35,078 nucleotides of DNA from NCBI GenBank assembly GCA_006218055.1, contig VBWD01000023.1, positions 1 to 35,078 on the forward strand, read 5' to 3'. Numbering within the stretch: position 1 is the first letter of the stretch; every line of letters begins with the position of its first letter. This document shows, piece by piece, positions 1 through 8,635 of this stretch. A program made the translations under genes and the position numbers. Source of the DNA: Gallionellaceae bacterium (GTDB lineage: Bacteria > Pseudomonadota > Gammaproteobacteria > Burkholderiales > Gallionellaceae). The notes below the pieces were generated by a model, which saw only the letters and a program-made list of their open reading frames with translations, was not told the origin of the DNA and did not search any database.

Positions 1-1
1 C

Positions 2-568
2 AAACTCACTGATGAAGAGTTCGAGATCATCAAGGCGCACCCATTGAAGGGATGGGAGCTGTTGAATGGTTCACCCGACATCACTGTCACCGCACTGGAT
101 GTGTGCCTACATCACCACGAACGCGTCGATGGAAAAGGTTACCCAGACAAACTATCGGGCGACAAATTGTCACTCTTCGCGCGCATGGGGGCGGTATGCG
201 ATGTGTATGACGCACTGACCTCCAACCGATGCTACAAGAACGGCTGGGAGCCCGCCGACACCATCCGCAAGATGGCCGAATGGAAGAACGGACACTTCGA
301 TGAACGTGTGTTCCAAGCCTTCGTAAAGACCATCGGTATCTACCCCTCTGGCACCTTAGTAAGGCTCAAGTCAGGAAGGCTGGCTATAGTCCTCGAGCAA
401 ACTGAGAAGAGCCTTTTGATGCCCATCGTCAAGGTGTTTTTCTCGACCAAGTCTAACGAGCCTATATTGCCGGAAATGATAGACTTGAGTCGTTCGCAGG
501 AAAGCATCGCCAGTGCCGAAGACCCCACTAAATGGGGCTTTGACTTGAAGCAAATAGCAGGCGTTTGA
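2..568 (+). CDS. HD-GYP domain c-di-GMP phosphodiesterase, 3' part
   Basis: The frame is open from base 2, so the gene begins before the window; 188 C-terminal codons are present. The visible part holds HPLKGWEL and then the HHERVDGKGYP motif that defines HD-GYP proteins, followed by the conserved RMGAVCDVYDALTSNR helix. HD-GYP proteins hydrolyse cyclic di-GMP at a metal centre. The HD pair and any sensor domain lie upstream and cannot be judged. About 75 residues after the HD-GYP core (RLKSGRLAIVLEQ onward) look like the small C-terminal beta-rich extension common in this subfamily. It ends 29 bases before acs on the same strand. It fits the c-di-GMP theme of the window. Family assignment is secure; substrate and activity are inferred. 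Confidence 0.9.
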   Translation, partial: KLTDEEFEIIKAHPLKGWELLNGSPDITVTALDVCLHHHERVDGKGYPDKLSGDKLSLFARMGAVCDVYDALTSNRCYKNGWEPADTIRKMAEWKNGHFDERVFQAFVKTIGIYPSGTLVRLKSGRLAIVLEQTEKSLLMPIVKVFFSTKSNEPILPEMIDLSRSQESIASAEDPTKWGFDLKQIAGV

Positions 569-597
569 TTAGATAACAACCATTTGGGGAAGCCACT

Positions 598-2562
598 ATG
601 TCCAACATCCAGTCCGTCATGCACGAAAACCGTGTATTCAATCCTTCCGAAGAATTCGTCAAGCAAGCCAACGTGTCGGGCATGGCCGCCTACAAGACGA
701 TGTGTGCTGAGGCTGAAAAGGACTACGCCGGTTATTGGGCCAAGCTAGCGCGTGAAACCCTGCTCTGGAAGAAACCTTTTACCAAGACATTGGACGAGAG
801 CAACGCCCCATTCTACAAATGGTTCGAAGACGGCGAGCTCAACGTCTCCTACAACTGCCTAGACCGTCACCTCACGACACAACCACAAAAGACCGCCATC
901 ATCTTCGAAGCGGATGACGGAAAAGTCACCAAGATCAACTATAAGGAACTGCATGCGCGCGTATGCGAATTCGCTAATGGATTGAAAGCACGCGGCATCA
1001 AAAAAGGTGACCGCGTCATCATCTACATGCCGATGAGTATCGAGGCAGTCATCTCCATGCAAGCCTGCGCCCGTATCGGTGCCATCCACTCTGTCGTATT
1101 TGGCGGCTTCTCTTCCAAGAGTCTGCATGAGCGCATCACCGATGCACAAGCAACCGCTGTCATCACCTCCGATGGTCAATTCCGTGGCGGCAAAGCCATG
1201 GCACTCAAACCTGCCGTCGATGAGGCATTAAGCTTTGGTGGTTGCGACATGGTGCATACCGTTGTCGTGTACAAACGCACTGGCGGAGAAGTGCAATGGA
1301 ACAGCAACAACGTGTGGTGGGACGACGTCATCGCTGGACAGGGCGACACCTGCGAACCTGAATGGGTAGGTGCAGAACACCCACTGTTCATCCTCTACAC
1401 TTCTGGCTCGACTGGCAAACCCAAAGGCGTACAACACTCCACAGGCGGCTATCTGCTAGGTGCAATGGTCTCGATGCAGTGGGTGTTCGACTACAAACCA
1501 ACCGACATCTTCTGGTGCACCGCTGACGTGGGCTGGATCACTGGTCACAGCTACGTCGCTTATGGCCCGCTGGCCATTGGCGCAACGGAAGTCATCTTCG
1601 AGGGCGTACCCACCTACCCAGATGCGGGCCGTTTCTGGAAGATGATCCAAGACCACAAGGTCACCACTTTCTACACCGCACCGACTGCGATTCGCTCTCT
1701 CATCAAATTGGGCGGCGACCTGCCAAGCAAATACGACCTATCCAGCTTGCGTCTGCTGGGTACCGTGGGCGAGCCGATCAATCCAGAAGCGTGGATGTGG
1801 TACTACAACACCGTCGGTCACGCGAAGTGTCCTATCGTGGATACTTGGTGGCAGACCGAGACGGGTTGCCACATGATCGCCCCATTGCCAGGTGCGATGC
1901 CGATCAAACCGGGCACCTGCACCCTGCCACTACCCGGCATCATCGCCACCATCGTGAACGAAGCGGGGGATGAAGTGAACGATCAACACGGCGGTTTCCT
2001 CGTCATCAAGAAACCATTCCCATCACAGATCCGCACCATCTGGGGCGACCCTGAGCGTTACAAGAAGGGCTACTTCCCTGAAGAGATGAAGGGGGCCTAC
2101 CTTGCTGGTGACTCCTCTCACCGCGACGAAGACGGCTACTTCTGGATCATGGGACGTATCGATGACGTGCTGAACGTCTCTGGTCACCGCCTCGGCACCA
2201 TGGAGATCGAATCCGCACTGGTATCCAATCCACTCGTGGCAGAAGCCGCTATCGTCGGCAAACCGCATGAGATCAAGGGTGAGGCCGTCGTCGCCTTCGT
2301 GGTATTGAAAGGTGCGCGTCCTGCCGATGCCGCAGCCGCCAAGAAACTGGCTGAGGAGTTGCGCAACTGGGTAGGTAAAGAGATCGGCCCGATCGCCAAG
2401 CCTGATGAGATCCGTTTCGGTGAAAACTTGCCTAAGACACGTTCTGGAAAGATAATGCGCCGCCTCTTGCGCGCTATCGCCAAGGGCGAGGAGATTACCC
2501 AAGACGTTTCGACGTTAGAAAACCCAGGCATCCTTGAACAGCTGAAGGAAGTCATCAAGTGA
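598..2562 (+). CDS. acs: Acetyl-CoA synthetase (AMP-forming)
   Basis: 654 residues, the usual length for Acs. It activates acetate to acetyl-CoA through acetyl-AMP in the cytoplasm. The adenylate-forming P-loop [11 protein letters not shown] is at about residues 267-277, the TWWQTETG motif follows near 419, and the C-terminal [11 protein letters not shown] motif carries Lys618. That lysine is the catalytic residue whose acetylation shuts the enzyme off in other bacteria. The ATG has a GGGGAAG ribosome site 6-12 bases upstream. Directly after the stop lies an orphan second copy of the last 13 codons (2614-2655), so this allele may have replaced an earlier one. A propionyl-CoA synthetase is the main alternative, but the length and motifs fit Acs best. 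Confidence 0.95.
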   Translation: MSNIQSVMHENRVFNPSEEFVKQANVSGMAAYKTMCAEAEKDYAGYWAKLARETLLWKKPFTKTLDESNAPFYKWFEDGELNVSYNCLDRHLTTQPQKTAIIFEADDGKVTKINYKELHARVCEFANGLKARGIKKGDRVIIYMPMSIEAVISMQACARIGAIHSVVFGGFSSKSLHERITDAQATAVITSDGQFRGGKAMALKPAVDEALSFGGCDMVHTVVVYKRTGGEVQWNSNNVWWDDVIAGQGDTCEPEWVGAEHPLFILYTSGSTGKPKGVQHSTGGYLLGAMVSMQWVFDYKPTDIFWCTADVGWITGHSYVAYGPLAIGATEVIFEGVPTYPDAGRFWKMIQDHKVTTFYTAPTAIRSLIKLGGDLPSKYDLSSLRLLGTVGEPINPEAWMWYYNTVGHAKCPIVDTWWQTETGCHMIAPLPGAMPIKPGTCTLPLPGIIATIVNEAGDEVNDQHGGFLVIKKPFPSQIRTIWGDPERYKKGYFPEEMKGAYLAGDSSHRDEDGYFWIMGRIDDVLNVSGHRLGTMEIESALVSNPLVAEAAIVGKPHEIKGEAVVAFVVLKGARPADAAAAKKLAEELRNWVGKEIGPIAKPDEIRFGENLPKTRSGKIMRRLLRAIAKGEEITQDVSTLENPGILEQLKEVIK

Positions 2563-2565
2563 TGC

Positions 2566-2624
2566 ATGACTGGGTTTCGGTGCAGACTAACCTTTAGGTT
2601 ATGTCGGAGCCAAAACCCAGGCAT
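2566..2624. repeat. Nested inverted repeat after acs
   Basis: The arms ATGACTGGGTTT (2566-2577) and AAACCCAGGCAT (2613-2624) pair with one mismatch. Between them is the perfect palindrome TAACCTTTAGGTTA (2588-2601). The spacer between the acs stop and the orphan acs tail could therefore fold into one long hairpin, as a terminator-like or attenuator structure. There is no U-run, so a simple Rho-independent terminator is unlikely. Confidence 0.5.
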
Positions 2625-2655
2625 CCTCGAGCAACTTAAAGAGGTCATTCGTTGA
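2614..2655 (+). pseudogene. Orphan 3' end of a second acs copy
   Basis: These 42 bases read [13 protein letters not shown] and a stop, against [13 protein letters not shown] at the end of the intact acs (2521-2562). The two stretches differ at seven third-codon positions, all synonymous, and in the last sense codon (AAG against CGT, Lys to Arg). That pattern means they diverged as translated acs genes, not as a recent tandem duplication. The fragment has no start of its own. Its AAAGAGG (2638-2644) sits 7 bases before the TTG start of mltD and appears to serve as that gene's ribosome site. Confidence 0.8.
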
Positions 2656-4232
2656 CAGAACAGTTTTACTTTATTCCCACCTTAACAAAGACAGCGCGCC
2701 TTGCCGCGCTGTCTTTGTTTATTGCGACAACGCTTGCATCAACCGCAACTGTCGCTCTTGAACAAATACAACAGCCAATCCCACAAGCTCCTGCCCCGAT
2801 CCGTGAAGCCATGATCGTCGCGCCAGAGCCTGTAGCCGATGAACACACCAAACGTGTCTTCTTCACGCCAGCCAAAGCCGTCGAGACATTCAATGACGAT
2901 GTCGAAGTGAGCAGCGTCAAGGAAGCTTACCCAGTGATGTCTGCCATGCCTGACGAAAACGTCTGGCAACGCATCCGTAGTGGTTTCGCCATGAATGAGA
3001 TGAACAATCCACTCATCCAGCGCCATGAGAAGTGGTACGCAAGCCATCCAGAATACGTGTTGCGTATGAGCGAACGCGCTCGACGCTACCTCTACTACAT
3101 CGTCGAAGAAGTGGAACGTCGCGGCATCCCGACCGAGATCGCGCTGCTGCCCGTCATCGAGAGTGCATTCAACCCCGGTGCCAACTCGGTCGCGAGCGCC
3201 TCCGGCATCTGGCAGTTCATCCCCTCCACGGGTAAACACTTCGGAATGGAGCAGAACTGGTGGTATGACGAGCGTCGCGATGTCATCGGTGCGACCAACG
3301 GTGCCTTAGATTACCTGGAGAAACTACACGACCAGTTCGGCGATTGGGAGCTAGCGCTAGCAGCCTACAATTGGGGAGAAGGCGCAGTAGCAAGGGCACA
3401 AGCCAAGAACCGCAGACTGGGCAAGCCAACTGACTATTCGCACATCAAGATGCCGCGCGAAACTCAAAACTATGTCCCTAAGTTGCTCGCTGTTAAGAAC
3501 ATCATTAGTGATCCAGCGCGTTTCGGCCTCGTCCTCAGTGATATTCCGAACGAACCCTACTTCGCCATCGTCACCCCATCCAAACCGATGGACATCAAGG
3601 TGGCTGCCGAATTGGCTGAGATATCCATGGAAGAGTTCATCGCGCTCAATCCCGCCAACAATCGCCCAGTCATCTTGCAAGACCAAGCCGAAGTGATCTT
3701 GCTACCCGTGGATAAAGTAGACACCTTCCGCGCGAATCTGGAAAAGAGCGACCAACGTCTGGTGTCATGGAAGTCTTACAAAACCGAAAAAGGTGAATCA
3801 TTCCAGGAGATCGCCTCACGTTTCGACATCCCGCTCGATCAACTGCGTTCAGCTAACGGCCTATCGAAATACGCCTTACAGAGCAACGGACAGACCTTGC
3901 TGGTTCCTGCCGATGAAGATGACGAGTTCTCCCCGTTCAATATGCACGCGACCGCAGTGCAAGAGATGTCCGGTTTTTCATATACCGTACGCAAGGGTGA
4001 CACCATATCCACCATCGCACGCCGATTTAAAACCAGCAAAACAAACTTGGTTGCGATGAATCGCGGCAGCCATCGTTTGCGTGTCGGCCAGCGCTTCACC
4101 ATCTTGCCGGGCGCTTCTTATCCTCGCCGCGCGAACGTCAAAAGTAGCAAGAAGAACCGCGCACCCGTCTCTAAAAAAGTGAAGCGCGCAGCAGCCAAGC
4201 AAGTCAGTCGCCTCGCTTACAACTCCCGCTGA
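2652..4232 (+). CDS. mltD: Membrane-bound lytic murein transglycosylase D-like, with LysM
   Basis: 526 residues. The N-terminus (about 14-36) is a hydrophobic signal peptide ending near TVALEQ, so the enzyme is exported. The SLT domain follows at about 140-270 with the catalytic glutamate of LPVIESAFNP (Glu170) and the GIWQFIPSTG motif. Two LysM modules bind peptidoglycan: one at about 377-420 and a clear one at 447-490 (YTVRKGDTISTIARRF). The basic Lys/Arg tail is typical of LysM proteins. The enzyme would cleave glycan strands with formation of 1,6-anhydromuramic acid. The start is TTG at 2652; no later ATG precedes the signal peptide, and AAAGAGG lies 7 bases upstream inside the acs remnant. 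The gene converges with yejF, leaving two bases between the stops. Confidence 0.9.
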   Translation: MTEQFYFIPTLTKTARLAALSLFIATTLASTATVALEQIQQPIPQAPAPIREAMIVAPEPVADEHTKRVFFTPAKAVETFNDDVEVSSVKEAYPVMSAMPDENVWQRIRSGFAMNEMNNPLIQRHEKWYASHPEYVLRMSERARRYLYYIVEEVERRGIPTEIALLPVIESAFNPGANSVASASGIWQFIPSTGKHFGMEQNWWYDERRDVIGATNGALDYLEKLHDQFGDWELALAAYNWGEGAVARAQAKNRRLGKPTDYSHIKMPRETQNYVPKLLAVKNIISDPARFGLVLSDIPNEPYFAIVTPSKPMDIKVAAELAEISMEEFIALNPANNRPVILQDQAEVILLPVDKVDTFRANLEKSDQRLVSWKSYKTEKGESFQEIASRFDIPLDQLRSANGLSKYALQSNGQTLLVPADEDDEFSPFNMHATAVQEMSGFSYTVRKGDTISTIARRFKTSKTNLVAMNRGSHRLRVGQRFTILPGASYPRRANVKSSKKNRAPVSKKVKRAAAKQVSRLAYNSR

Positions 4233-4234
4233 TC

Positions 4235-5515
4235 TTATTGATTGAAGAGATGACAACTCACGCGATGCGTCGCGCTGAGTTCTGTCGTTGCAGGATAGGT
4301 CGCACATACCCGCATTGCTTGTGAACAGCGCGGTGCAAAGTGACAACCACCTGGCGGATTCGCAGGTGACGGCATATCGCCTTCCAACTTGATGAACGTC
4401 CGCCCTTTGCCGTCGATACGTGGTACAGCGGACAGCAAAGCCTGCGTGTAAGGATGTTTGGGGGAATGCATCACCTCGTCTGTCGTGCCGCGCTCGACGA
4501 TACGCCCCAGATACATCACGCACACCTCATGAGCCAGATATTCCACCACGCCCAAGTTGTGCGTGATGAACAGATAGCTCAACCCCAACTCCTCTTGCAA
4601 CGACTTCAACAGATTCAAAATCTGCGCCTGTACCGATACATCCAATGCACTTGTCGGCTCATCGCATATCAACAATTGAGGCGACACCGCCAAGGCGCGT
4701 GCGATAGCGATACGCTGGCGTTGCCCGCCAGAGAACTCATGCGGGTAGCGCCACTTGCTGTCGCGTGCGAGTCCTACCTTATCCAGCAACCCGTCGATGT
4801 GGGCCTGCCGCTCAGCGCTGTTGTTACCGATGTTCAGCGCACTCATCCCTTCTTCCAAAATCTCCGCCACCCGCATCTTGGGATTGAGCGAAGCGTAAGG
4901 GTCTTGGAACACCATCTGCATCGCTGCACGCGAGGCATCAGTGCCGAGCAATTCTTTACCCTCGAACTGCACACTGCCGCCCGTAGTTGGCACAAGTTGC
5001 AGCAAAGACTTACCGAGCGTCGTCTTGCCGCAACCAGATTCGCCGACCAGCGCCAAGGTGCGACCTTTTGGAATGGTTAACGAGACACCATCCACCGCTT
5101 TCACACTACCCACGACGCGTTGCAACAGACCTTTACGGATGGGGAAGTGGACTTTGAGGTCGGCGACTTCTAGTAGTGAAGTCTGTGGATTTAGGATTGA
5201 GCGAGGGGCAGCGCCGATGGGATGTGCCGGAGCACTCTCTTCAATCCTCGATCCTAACTCCTCATTCCTGTCGTAAAGGTGGCACCGCACCCCCTGCCCT
5301 TCACCGAGCGTGTGTTGTTGGGGCTTCAGCCCCGTACAACCACGGCCTACCCCTTGCGGGTGCATCACCGTCCACGCTGGCGTCTGCTCATGGCACAACG
5401 CCCATGCCTTGTCGCAACGTGGCGCAAAGCGGCATCCGTTCGTGATGCTGCCCAGTGGCGGCACGCTACCTGGGATGGCGCTTAAAGACTGCCCTGCACG
5501 CCCCGCGCTTGGCAA
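4235..5515 (-). CDS. yejF: Peptide ABC transporter ATPase, second half of a split yejF
   Basis: 426 residues reading from a TTG. The first 45 residues are not a new N-terminus: SLSAIPGSVPPLG and CRFAPRCDKAWALC are the C-terminal oligopeptide-transporter (oligo_HPY) tail of the preceding ATPase. The complete second nucleotide-binding domain starts near residue 113. It has Walker A GESGCGKTT, Q-loop VFQDPYASLNP, signature FSGGQRQR, Walker B LLICDEPTSALD and H-loop LFITHNLG, and ends in its own oligo_HPY tail. Fused two-domain YejF proteins are usual for this importer, so this and the upstream ORF were probably one gene. An in-frame hairpin repeat (5314-5340) adds GLKPQQ-type residues to the linker. 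Whether translation restarts here is unknown. Confidence 0.85.
   Translation of the reverse strand: MPSAGRAGQSLSAIPGSVPPLGSITNGCRFAPRCDKAWALCHEQTPAWTVMHPQGVGRGCTGLKPQQHTLGEGQGVRCHLYDRNEELGSRIEESAPAHPIGAAPRSILNPQTSLLEVADLKVHFPIRKGLLQRVVGSVKAVDGVSLTIPKGRTLALVGESGCGKTTLGKSLLQLVPTTGGSVQFEGKELLGTDASRAAMQMVFQDPYASLNPKMRVAEILEEGMSALNIGNNSAERQAHIDGLLDKVGLARDSKWRYPHEFSGGQRQRIAIARALAVSPQLLICDEPTSALDVSVQAQILNLLKSLQEELGLSYLFITHNLGVVEYLAHEVCVMYLGRIVERGTTDEVMHSPKHPYTQALLSAVPRIDGKGRTFIKLEGDMPSPANPPGGCHFAPRCSQAMRVCATYPATTELSATHRVSCHLFNQ
5314..5340. repeat. Hairpin repeat inside yejF coding sequence
   Basis: An inner palindrome GGGGCTTCAGCCCC is flanked by the outer arms GTTGT and ACAAC. It lies in the linker between the two ATPase domains and is read through in frame. 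Similar GGGGCTTCAGCCCC hairpins are, from memory, scattered in many proteobacterial genomes. No second copy was seen in this window. Confidence 0.65.
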
Positions 5516-5517
5516 AG

Positions 5518-6195
5518 CTACATCACGCCGACACGATGCGCCGTCTCTGCCACCACACCCAAGTCATGCGTGATGAGCAGCATCGCCATGCCCGTCTTGG
5601 CTTGCGTGTCGCGTAACAGTTGCAACACCTGTGCTTGTATCGTCACATCCAATGCTGTCGTCGGCTCATCCGCGATGAGCAGACGCGGGTTACCCGCCAA
5701 GGCCATCGCGATCATCACGCGCTGTTTCATACCGCCGGAAAGTTGGAACGGATATTCATCGATACGGCGCGCTGCATCAGGGATGCCGACTTGTTCGAGA
5801 AGCTCGACACTGCGTTGTTGCACTGCATCGGCAACCAAGCCTTGATGTAACGCCAACACCTCGGCGATCTGCTGCCCCACCGTCATCACCGGATTCAAAC
5901 TCAGCCCCGGCTCTTGGAAAATCATCGCCATCGTGCCGCCGCGCACGCTGCGCATCTCGCGCTCTGGCAATTCGAAGAGCGATGCTCCATCCATCTGCAC
6001 CGCACCACCCGAGTTCTGCACACCATCGGGCAACAGTCGTATCAAGGAAAGTGCCGTCATCGACTTGCCGCAGCCCGACTCCCCGAGCAAAGCAAATGTC
6101 TCACCCGCCGCGATGTCGAACGAGATGCCATCGACGATAGCCGCGCCGTTGCGCAATTGGGTGACTAGGCCCTCGACCTTGAGCAAGCTAGACAT
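5518..6195 (-). CDS. yejF: Peptide ABC transporter ATPase, first half of a split yejF
   Basis: The first nucleotide-binding domain of an OppD/YejF-type ATPase, about 225 residues. It has Walker A GESGCGKS, Q-loop IFQEPGLSLNP, signature LSGGMKQR, Walker B LLIADEPTTALD and H-loop LLITHDLG. It stops at TAG straight after HRVGVM, where relatives continue with Tyr-Ala-Gly and about 40-50 more residues before the oligo_HPY tail. That tail is found just downstream in another frame. The break therefore combines a deletion with a frameshift. The ATG at 6195 shares one base with the yejE stop, and GAGG lies about 7 bases upstream. All ATP-binding and hydrolysis motifs are present, so the product may still fold, but it lacks the end of its domain. 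Confidence 0.85.
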   Translation of the reverse strand: MSSLLKVEGLVTQLRNGAAIVDGISFDIAAGETFALLGESGCGKSMTALSLIRLLPDGVQNSGGAVQMDGASLFELPEREMRSVRGGTMAMIFQEPGLSLNPVMTVGQQIAEVLALHQGLVADAVQQRSVELLEQVGIPDAARRIDEYPFQLSGGMKQRVMIAMALAGNPRLLIADEPTTALDVTIQAQVLQLLRDTQAKTGMAMLLITHDLGVVAETAHRVGVM

Positions 6196-7661
6196 CACTT
6201 GGCCTCCGTGCGATTCAAACGTGGATCGAAGGCATCACGCACCGCATCGGCGAACAAGTTGGCGGCCAACACTAACACCAACATGAAACTGAATGCCGAG
6301 GCCAACGCCCACCACACCATCGGCTCGCGCCCCATCTCCAAGCGCGCACCATTGATCATGGTGCCGAACGAGATCATCGAAGGATCGACCCCCACACCCA
6401 CGTACGACAACACTGCCTCGGCCAATACCAAACCGGAGAAATCCATCACCAGTGCGATGAGGATGATGTGCATGACGTTGGGCATGATGTGGCGCGAGAG
6501 GATGCGCATGGACGACACACCAAAGGATTGTGCCGCTTGGATGTATTCCATCTCGCGCAGCTTCAACGTCTCGCCGCGCAACAGACGGCATAGGCCCGTC
6601 CAACTCGTCATGCCGAGGATAAGACACAAGAACACCAAGCGCAGATCAGCACGCGAGGCGGAAGTGGTGAACCATTCAGGGTGGGTATCGATGGTGACCT
6701 GCATCATCAGCACCGCCGCCGCGATGAGCAATACGCTGGGGATGGAACTCAGCACGGTGTAGACGTACTGGATGACATCGTCCACCCAGCCACGGAAGTA
6801 ACCCGCCGCAACACCCAGAAACAAAGCCAAAGGCAAAGTCACCAGCGTCGTCACCGTGCCGATGATGAGACCGGTGCGTATGCTCTTCAACGAGAGATAC
6901 AACACATCCTGCCCCACCTTATCGGTGCCGAGTACATGGTAGACGGTGGCAAGATTAACGACTGCGCCGATGAGTGCGGCAATGATCAGCGTGGCGATGA
7001 GTACGGTGCGGAATGCAAAAAGCTTACCCTCACCCCCGGCCCCTCTCCCAGCGGGAGAGGGGAGTTGGCTTCCCTCTCCCGCTGGGAGAGGGATTGAGGG
7101 TGAGGGAACACTTGAGCGTAAACGAAATAATTTTGCTGAGAGCTGCGCCAAATAAAATAGCAATACCCCAACCACCAAACCCTCCAGCGCGCCAATCAAG
7201 CCCCGCTTCACCACATCGGCATCTCGCGCCGCCTCATCCGCCAGATGCGCCCCACCAAAACGCAACCTCGGATACTCACGCACGATGTTGCCCTGCGCAT
7301 CCGTGACGCTTTCTTTGGCATACAGCGTCAGCGCAAATGGAGATGAATAGGTCTTCTCGGTGTGGGTGCGCAACGGCTCGACCACCTTGTCGAACACGCT
7401 CAACACCTCGGGCGAATACACCTTCTCGCCATTGTTCGTTTGTGGCAGAGCCACGCGGAAATGCAGCGTATCCAGCAGCCCCACCAACAAGAAAAGGGAC
7501 AACACCAATAGCGACACCATCGCCATGCTGCTCTGCGCCACGCGCCGCCACGGCAACAGCAGATGCTCGCGCTTGCGCACATACACCATCGCGACGATGC
7601 ATGCGGCGATGAGTAGGAACACCAAGGCATCGCTCCACAGGATGACGGGGATGAAGTTCAT
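6195..7661 (-). CDS. yejE: Peptide ABC transporter permease YejE-like
   Basis: 488 residues, clearly longer than the 341 or so of E. coli YejE. Two N-terminal membrane segments (about 8-27 and 46-64) precede a soluble stretch (66-150), another segment (154-173), and the standard permease core from about 217. The core includes the ATPase-contact motif EYIQAAQSFGVSSMRILSRHIMPN. Residues 184-212, rich in Pro, Gly and Ser, are encoded by a palindromic repeat (7027-7110) inserted in frame in a loop between membrane segments. The start overlaps the yejB stop by four bases, so translation is probably coupled. With YejB it would form the inner-membrane channel for peptides. Confidence 0.9.
   Translation of the reverse strand: MNFIPVILWSDALVFLLIAACIVAMVYVRKREHLLLPWRRVAQSSMAMVSLLVLSLFLLVGLLDTLHFRVALPQTNNGEKVYSPEVLSVFDKVVEPLRTHTEKTYSSPFALTLYAKESVTDAQGNIVREYPRLRFGGAHLADEAARDADVVKRGLIGALEGLVVGVLLFYLAQLSAKLFRLRSSVPSPSIPLPAGEGSQLPSPAGRGAGGEGKLFAFRTVLIATLIIAALIGAVVNLATVYHVLGTDKVGQDVLYLSLKSIRTGLIIGTVTTLVTLPLALFLGVAAGYFRGWVDDVIQYVYTVLSSIPSVLLIAAAVLMMQVTIDTHPEWFTTSASRADLRLVFLCLILGMTSWTGLCRLLRGETLKLREMEYIQAAQSFGVSSMRILSRHIMPNVMHIILIALVMDFSGLVLAEAVLSYVGVGVDPSMISFGTMINGARLEMGREPMVWWALASAFSFMLVLVLAANLFADAVRDAFDPRLNRTEAK
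7027..7110. repeat. Palindromic repeat inserted in frame in yejE
   Basis: The outer arms CCCTCACCC and GGGTGAGGG enclose two hairpins, CCCTCTCCC-AGC-GGGAGAGGG and CCCTCTCCC-GCT-GGGAGAGGG, that are also inverted copies of each other. The element is 84 bases, exactly 28 codons, so it keeps the frame. The same core appears in yejA, tadA and the intergenic region near 25490. Confidence 0.85.
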
Positions 7662-8635
7662 TGTAGCCTCACCCTAGGATCGACCACCGTATAGGAAACA
7701 TCAGTAAGGATCAGCCCCACGATGTACAACACCGCCCCCAAGAACACCATCGCGCGCACCACGCTGAAGTCTTGCGCGTTGATGGCATCGATGGTGTAGC
7801 TACCCAATCCAGGGATGCCAAAGAAAGATTCCGTGAGCAGGCTACCCATGAACAGCAATGGGATGACCACCACCACACCGGTCAGGATGGGGATCATCGC
7901 GTTCTTCAGCACATGGGTGAACAACACACGCAACTCGGACAAACCCTTGGCACGTGCTGTGCGCACGTAGTCCTTGCCGATCTCTTCGAGGAAGATGGTG
8001 CGATACCAACGACTGCTGGAACCGATGCCGCCGATGATGCCCACGACGATAGGCAGCACCACGAACTTGAAACTATCCGCGCCACCCGCATACCCAGAGA
8101 TAGGCACCAGATGCCACAACTTGCTGATGAGGAACTGCCCACCGATGATGTAGAACAAACCCGAGATGGACATCAACACCACACACAAAGCCACGCCAAC
8201 GATGTCGAGCGCAGTCGCGCGGAACAGCGTCATCAGCAAGGCGAAACTCACATATACCAAGAGGCCAACAAGGAAGGTCGGCAGCGCAATGGCTAGGCTT
8301 GGCCCCATGCGGGTAGATATCTCACGACCGATGCTGCGCCCGTCATCTGAATATCCAAAATCGAACACGAACATGCTGGCCGACTTCTGCCAGAAGATGG
8401 TGTCAGTGAGAGTGCTTGTACCCGTCGCCACGCTGTTGATGAGCAGCGGCTTATCGTAACCGCGTTGCTGCTTCCACTTCTCGATGGCTTCCGGTGTCAC
8501 ACGCTTTACCCCAAGCTGCATACGTGCCATATCGTCGGGCGTATTCACCACGAAGAACAACGCGAAGGTGAGCAGATTCACCCCGATGAGGATGGGAATA
8601 GCGTAGAGGATGCGGCGGATGAGGTAGGCGATCAT
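7658..8635 (-). CDS. yejB: Peptide ABC transporter permease YejB-like
   Basis: 325 residues with the classic start of DppB/OppB/YejB permeases (MIAYLIRRILYAIPILIGVNLLTF). Several membrane segments follow, with the EAA-type loop YVRTARAKGLSELRVLFTHVLKNAMIP that contacts the ATPase. The C-terminal VDPRVRL is also typical. It pairs with yejE to form the channel. The gene overlaps yejA upstream and yejE downstream by four bases each (ATGA), the mark of a tightly coupled operon. Nothing in the coding sequence looks broken. In other bacteria Yej systems import oligopeptides and microcin C; the substrate here is not known. Confidence 0.92.
   Translation of the reverse strand: MIAYLIRRILYAIPILIGVNLLTFALFFVVNTPDDMARMQLGVKRVTPEAIEKWKQQRGYDKPLLINSVATGTSTLTDTIFWQKSASMFVFDFGYSDDGRSIGREISTRMGPSLAIALPTFLVGLLVYVSFALLMTLFRATALDIVGVALCVVLMSISGLFYIIGGQFLISKLWHLVPISGYAGGADSFKFVVLPIVVGIIGGIGSSSRWYRTIFLEEIGKDYVRTARAKGLSELRVLFTHVLKNAMIPILTGVVVVIPLLFMGSLLTESFFGIPGLGSYTIDAINAQDFSVVRAMVFLGAVLYIVGLILTDVSYTVVDPRVRLQ

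Noticed and set aside
4454-5080. 208-codon plus-strand frame opposite yejF
   Set aside because: Antisense shadow of the ATPase domain; histidine-, glutamine- and arginine-rich, with no family likeness.
7013-7306. 97-codon plus-strand frame over the yejE repeat
   Set aside because: It is opposite yejE and rich in repeat-derived Pro and Arg; a shadow.
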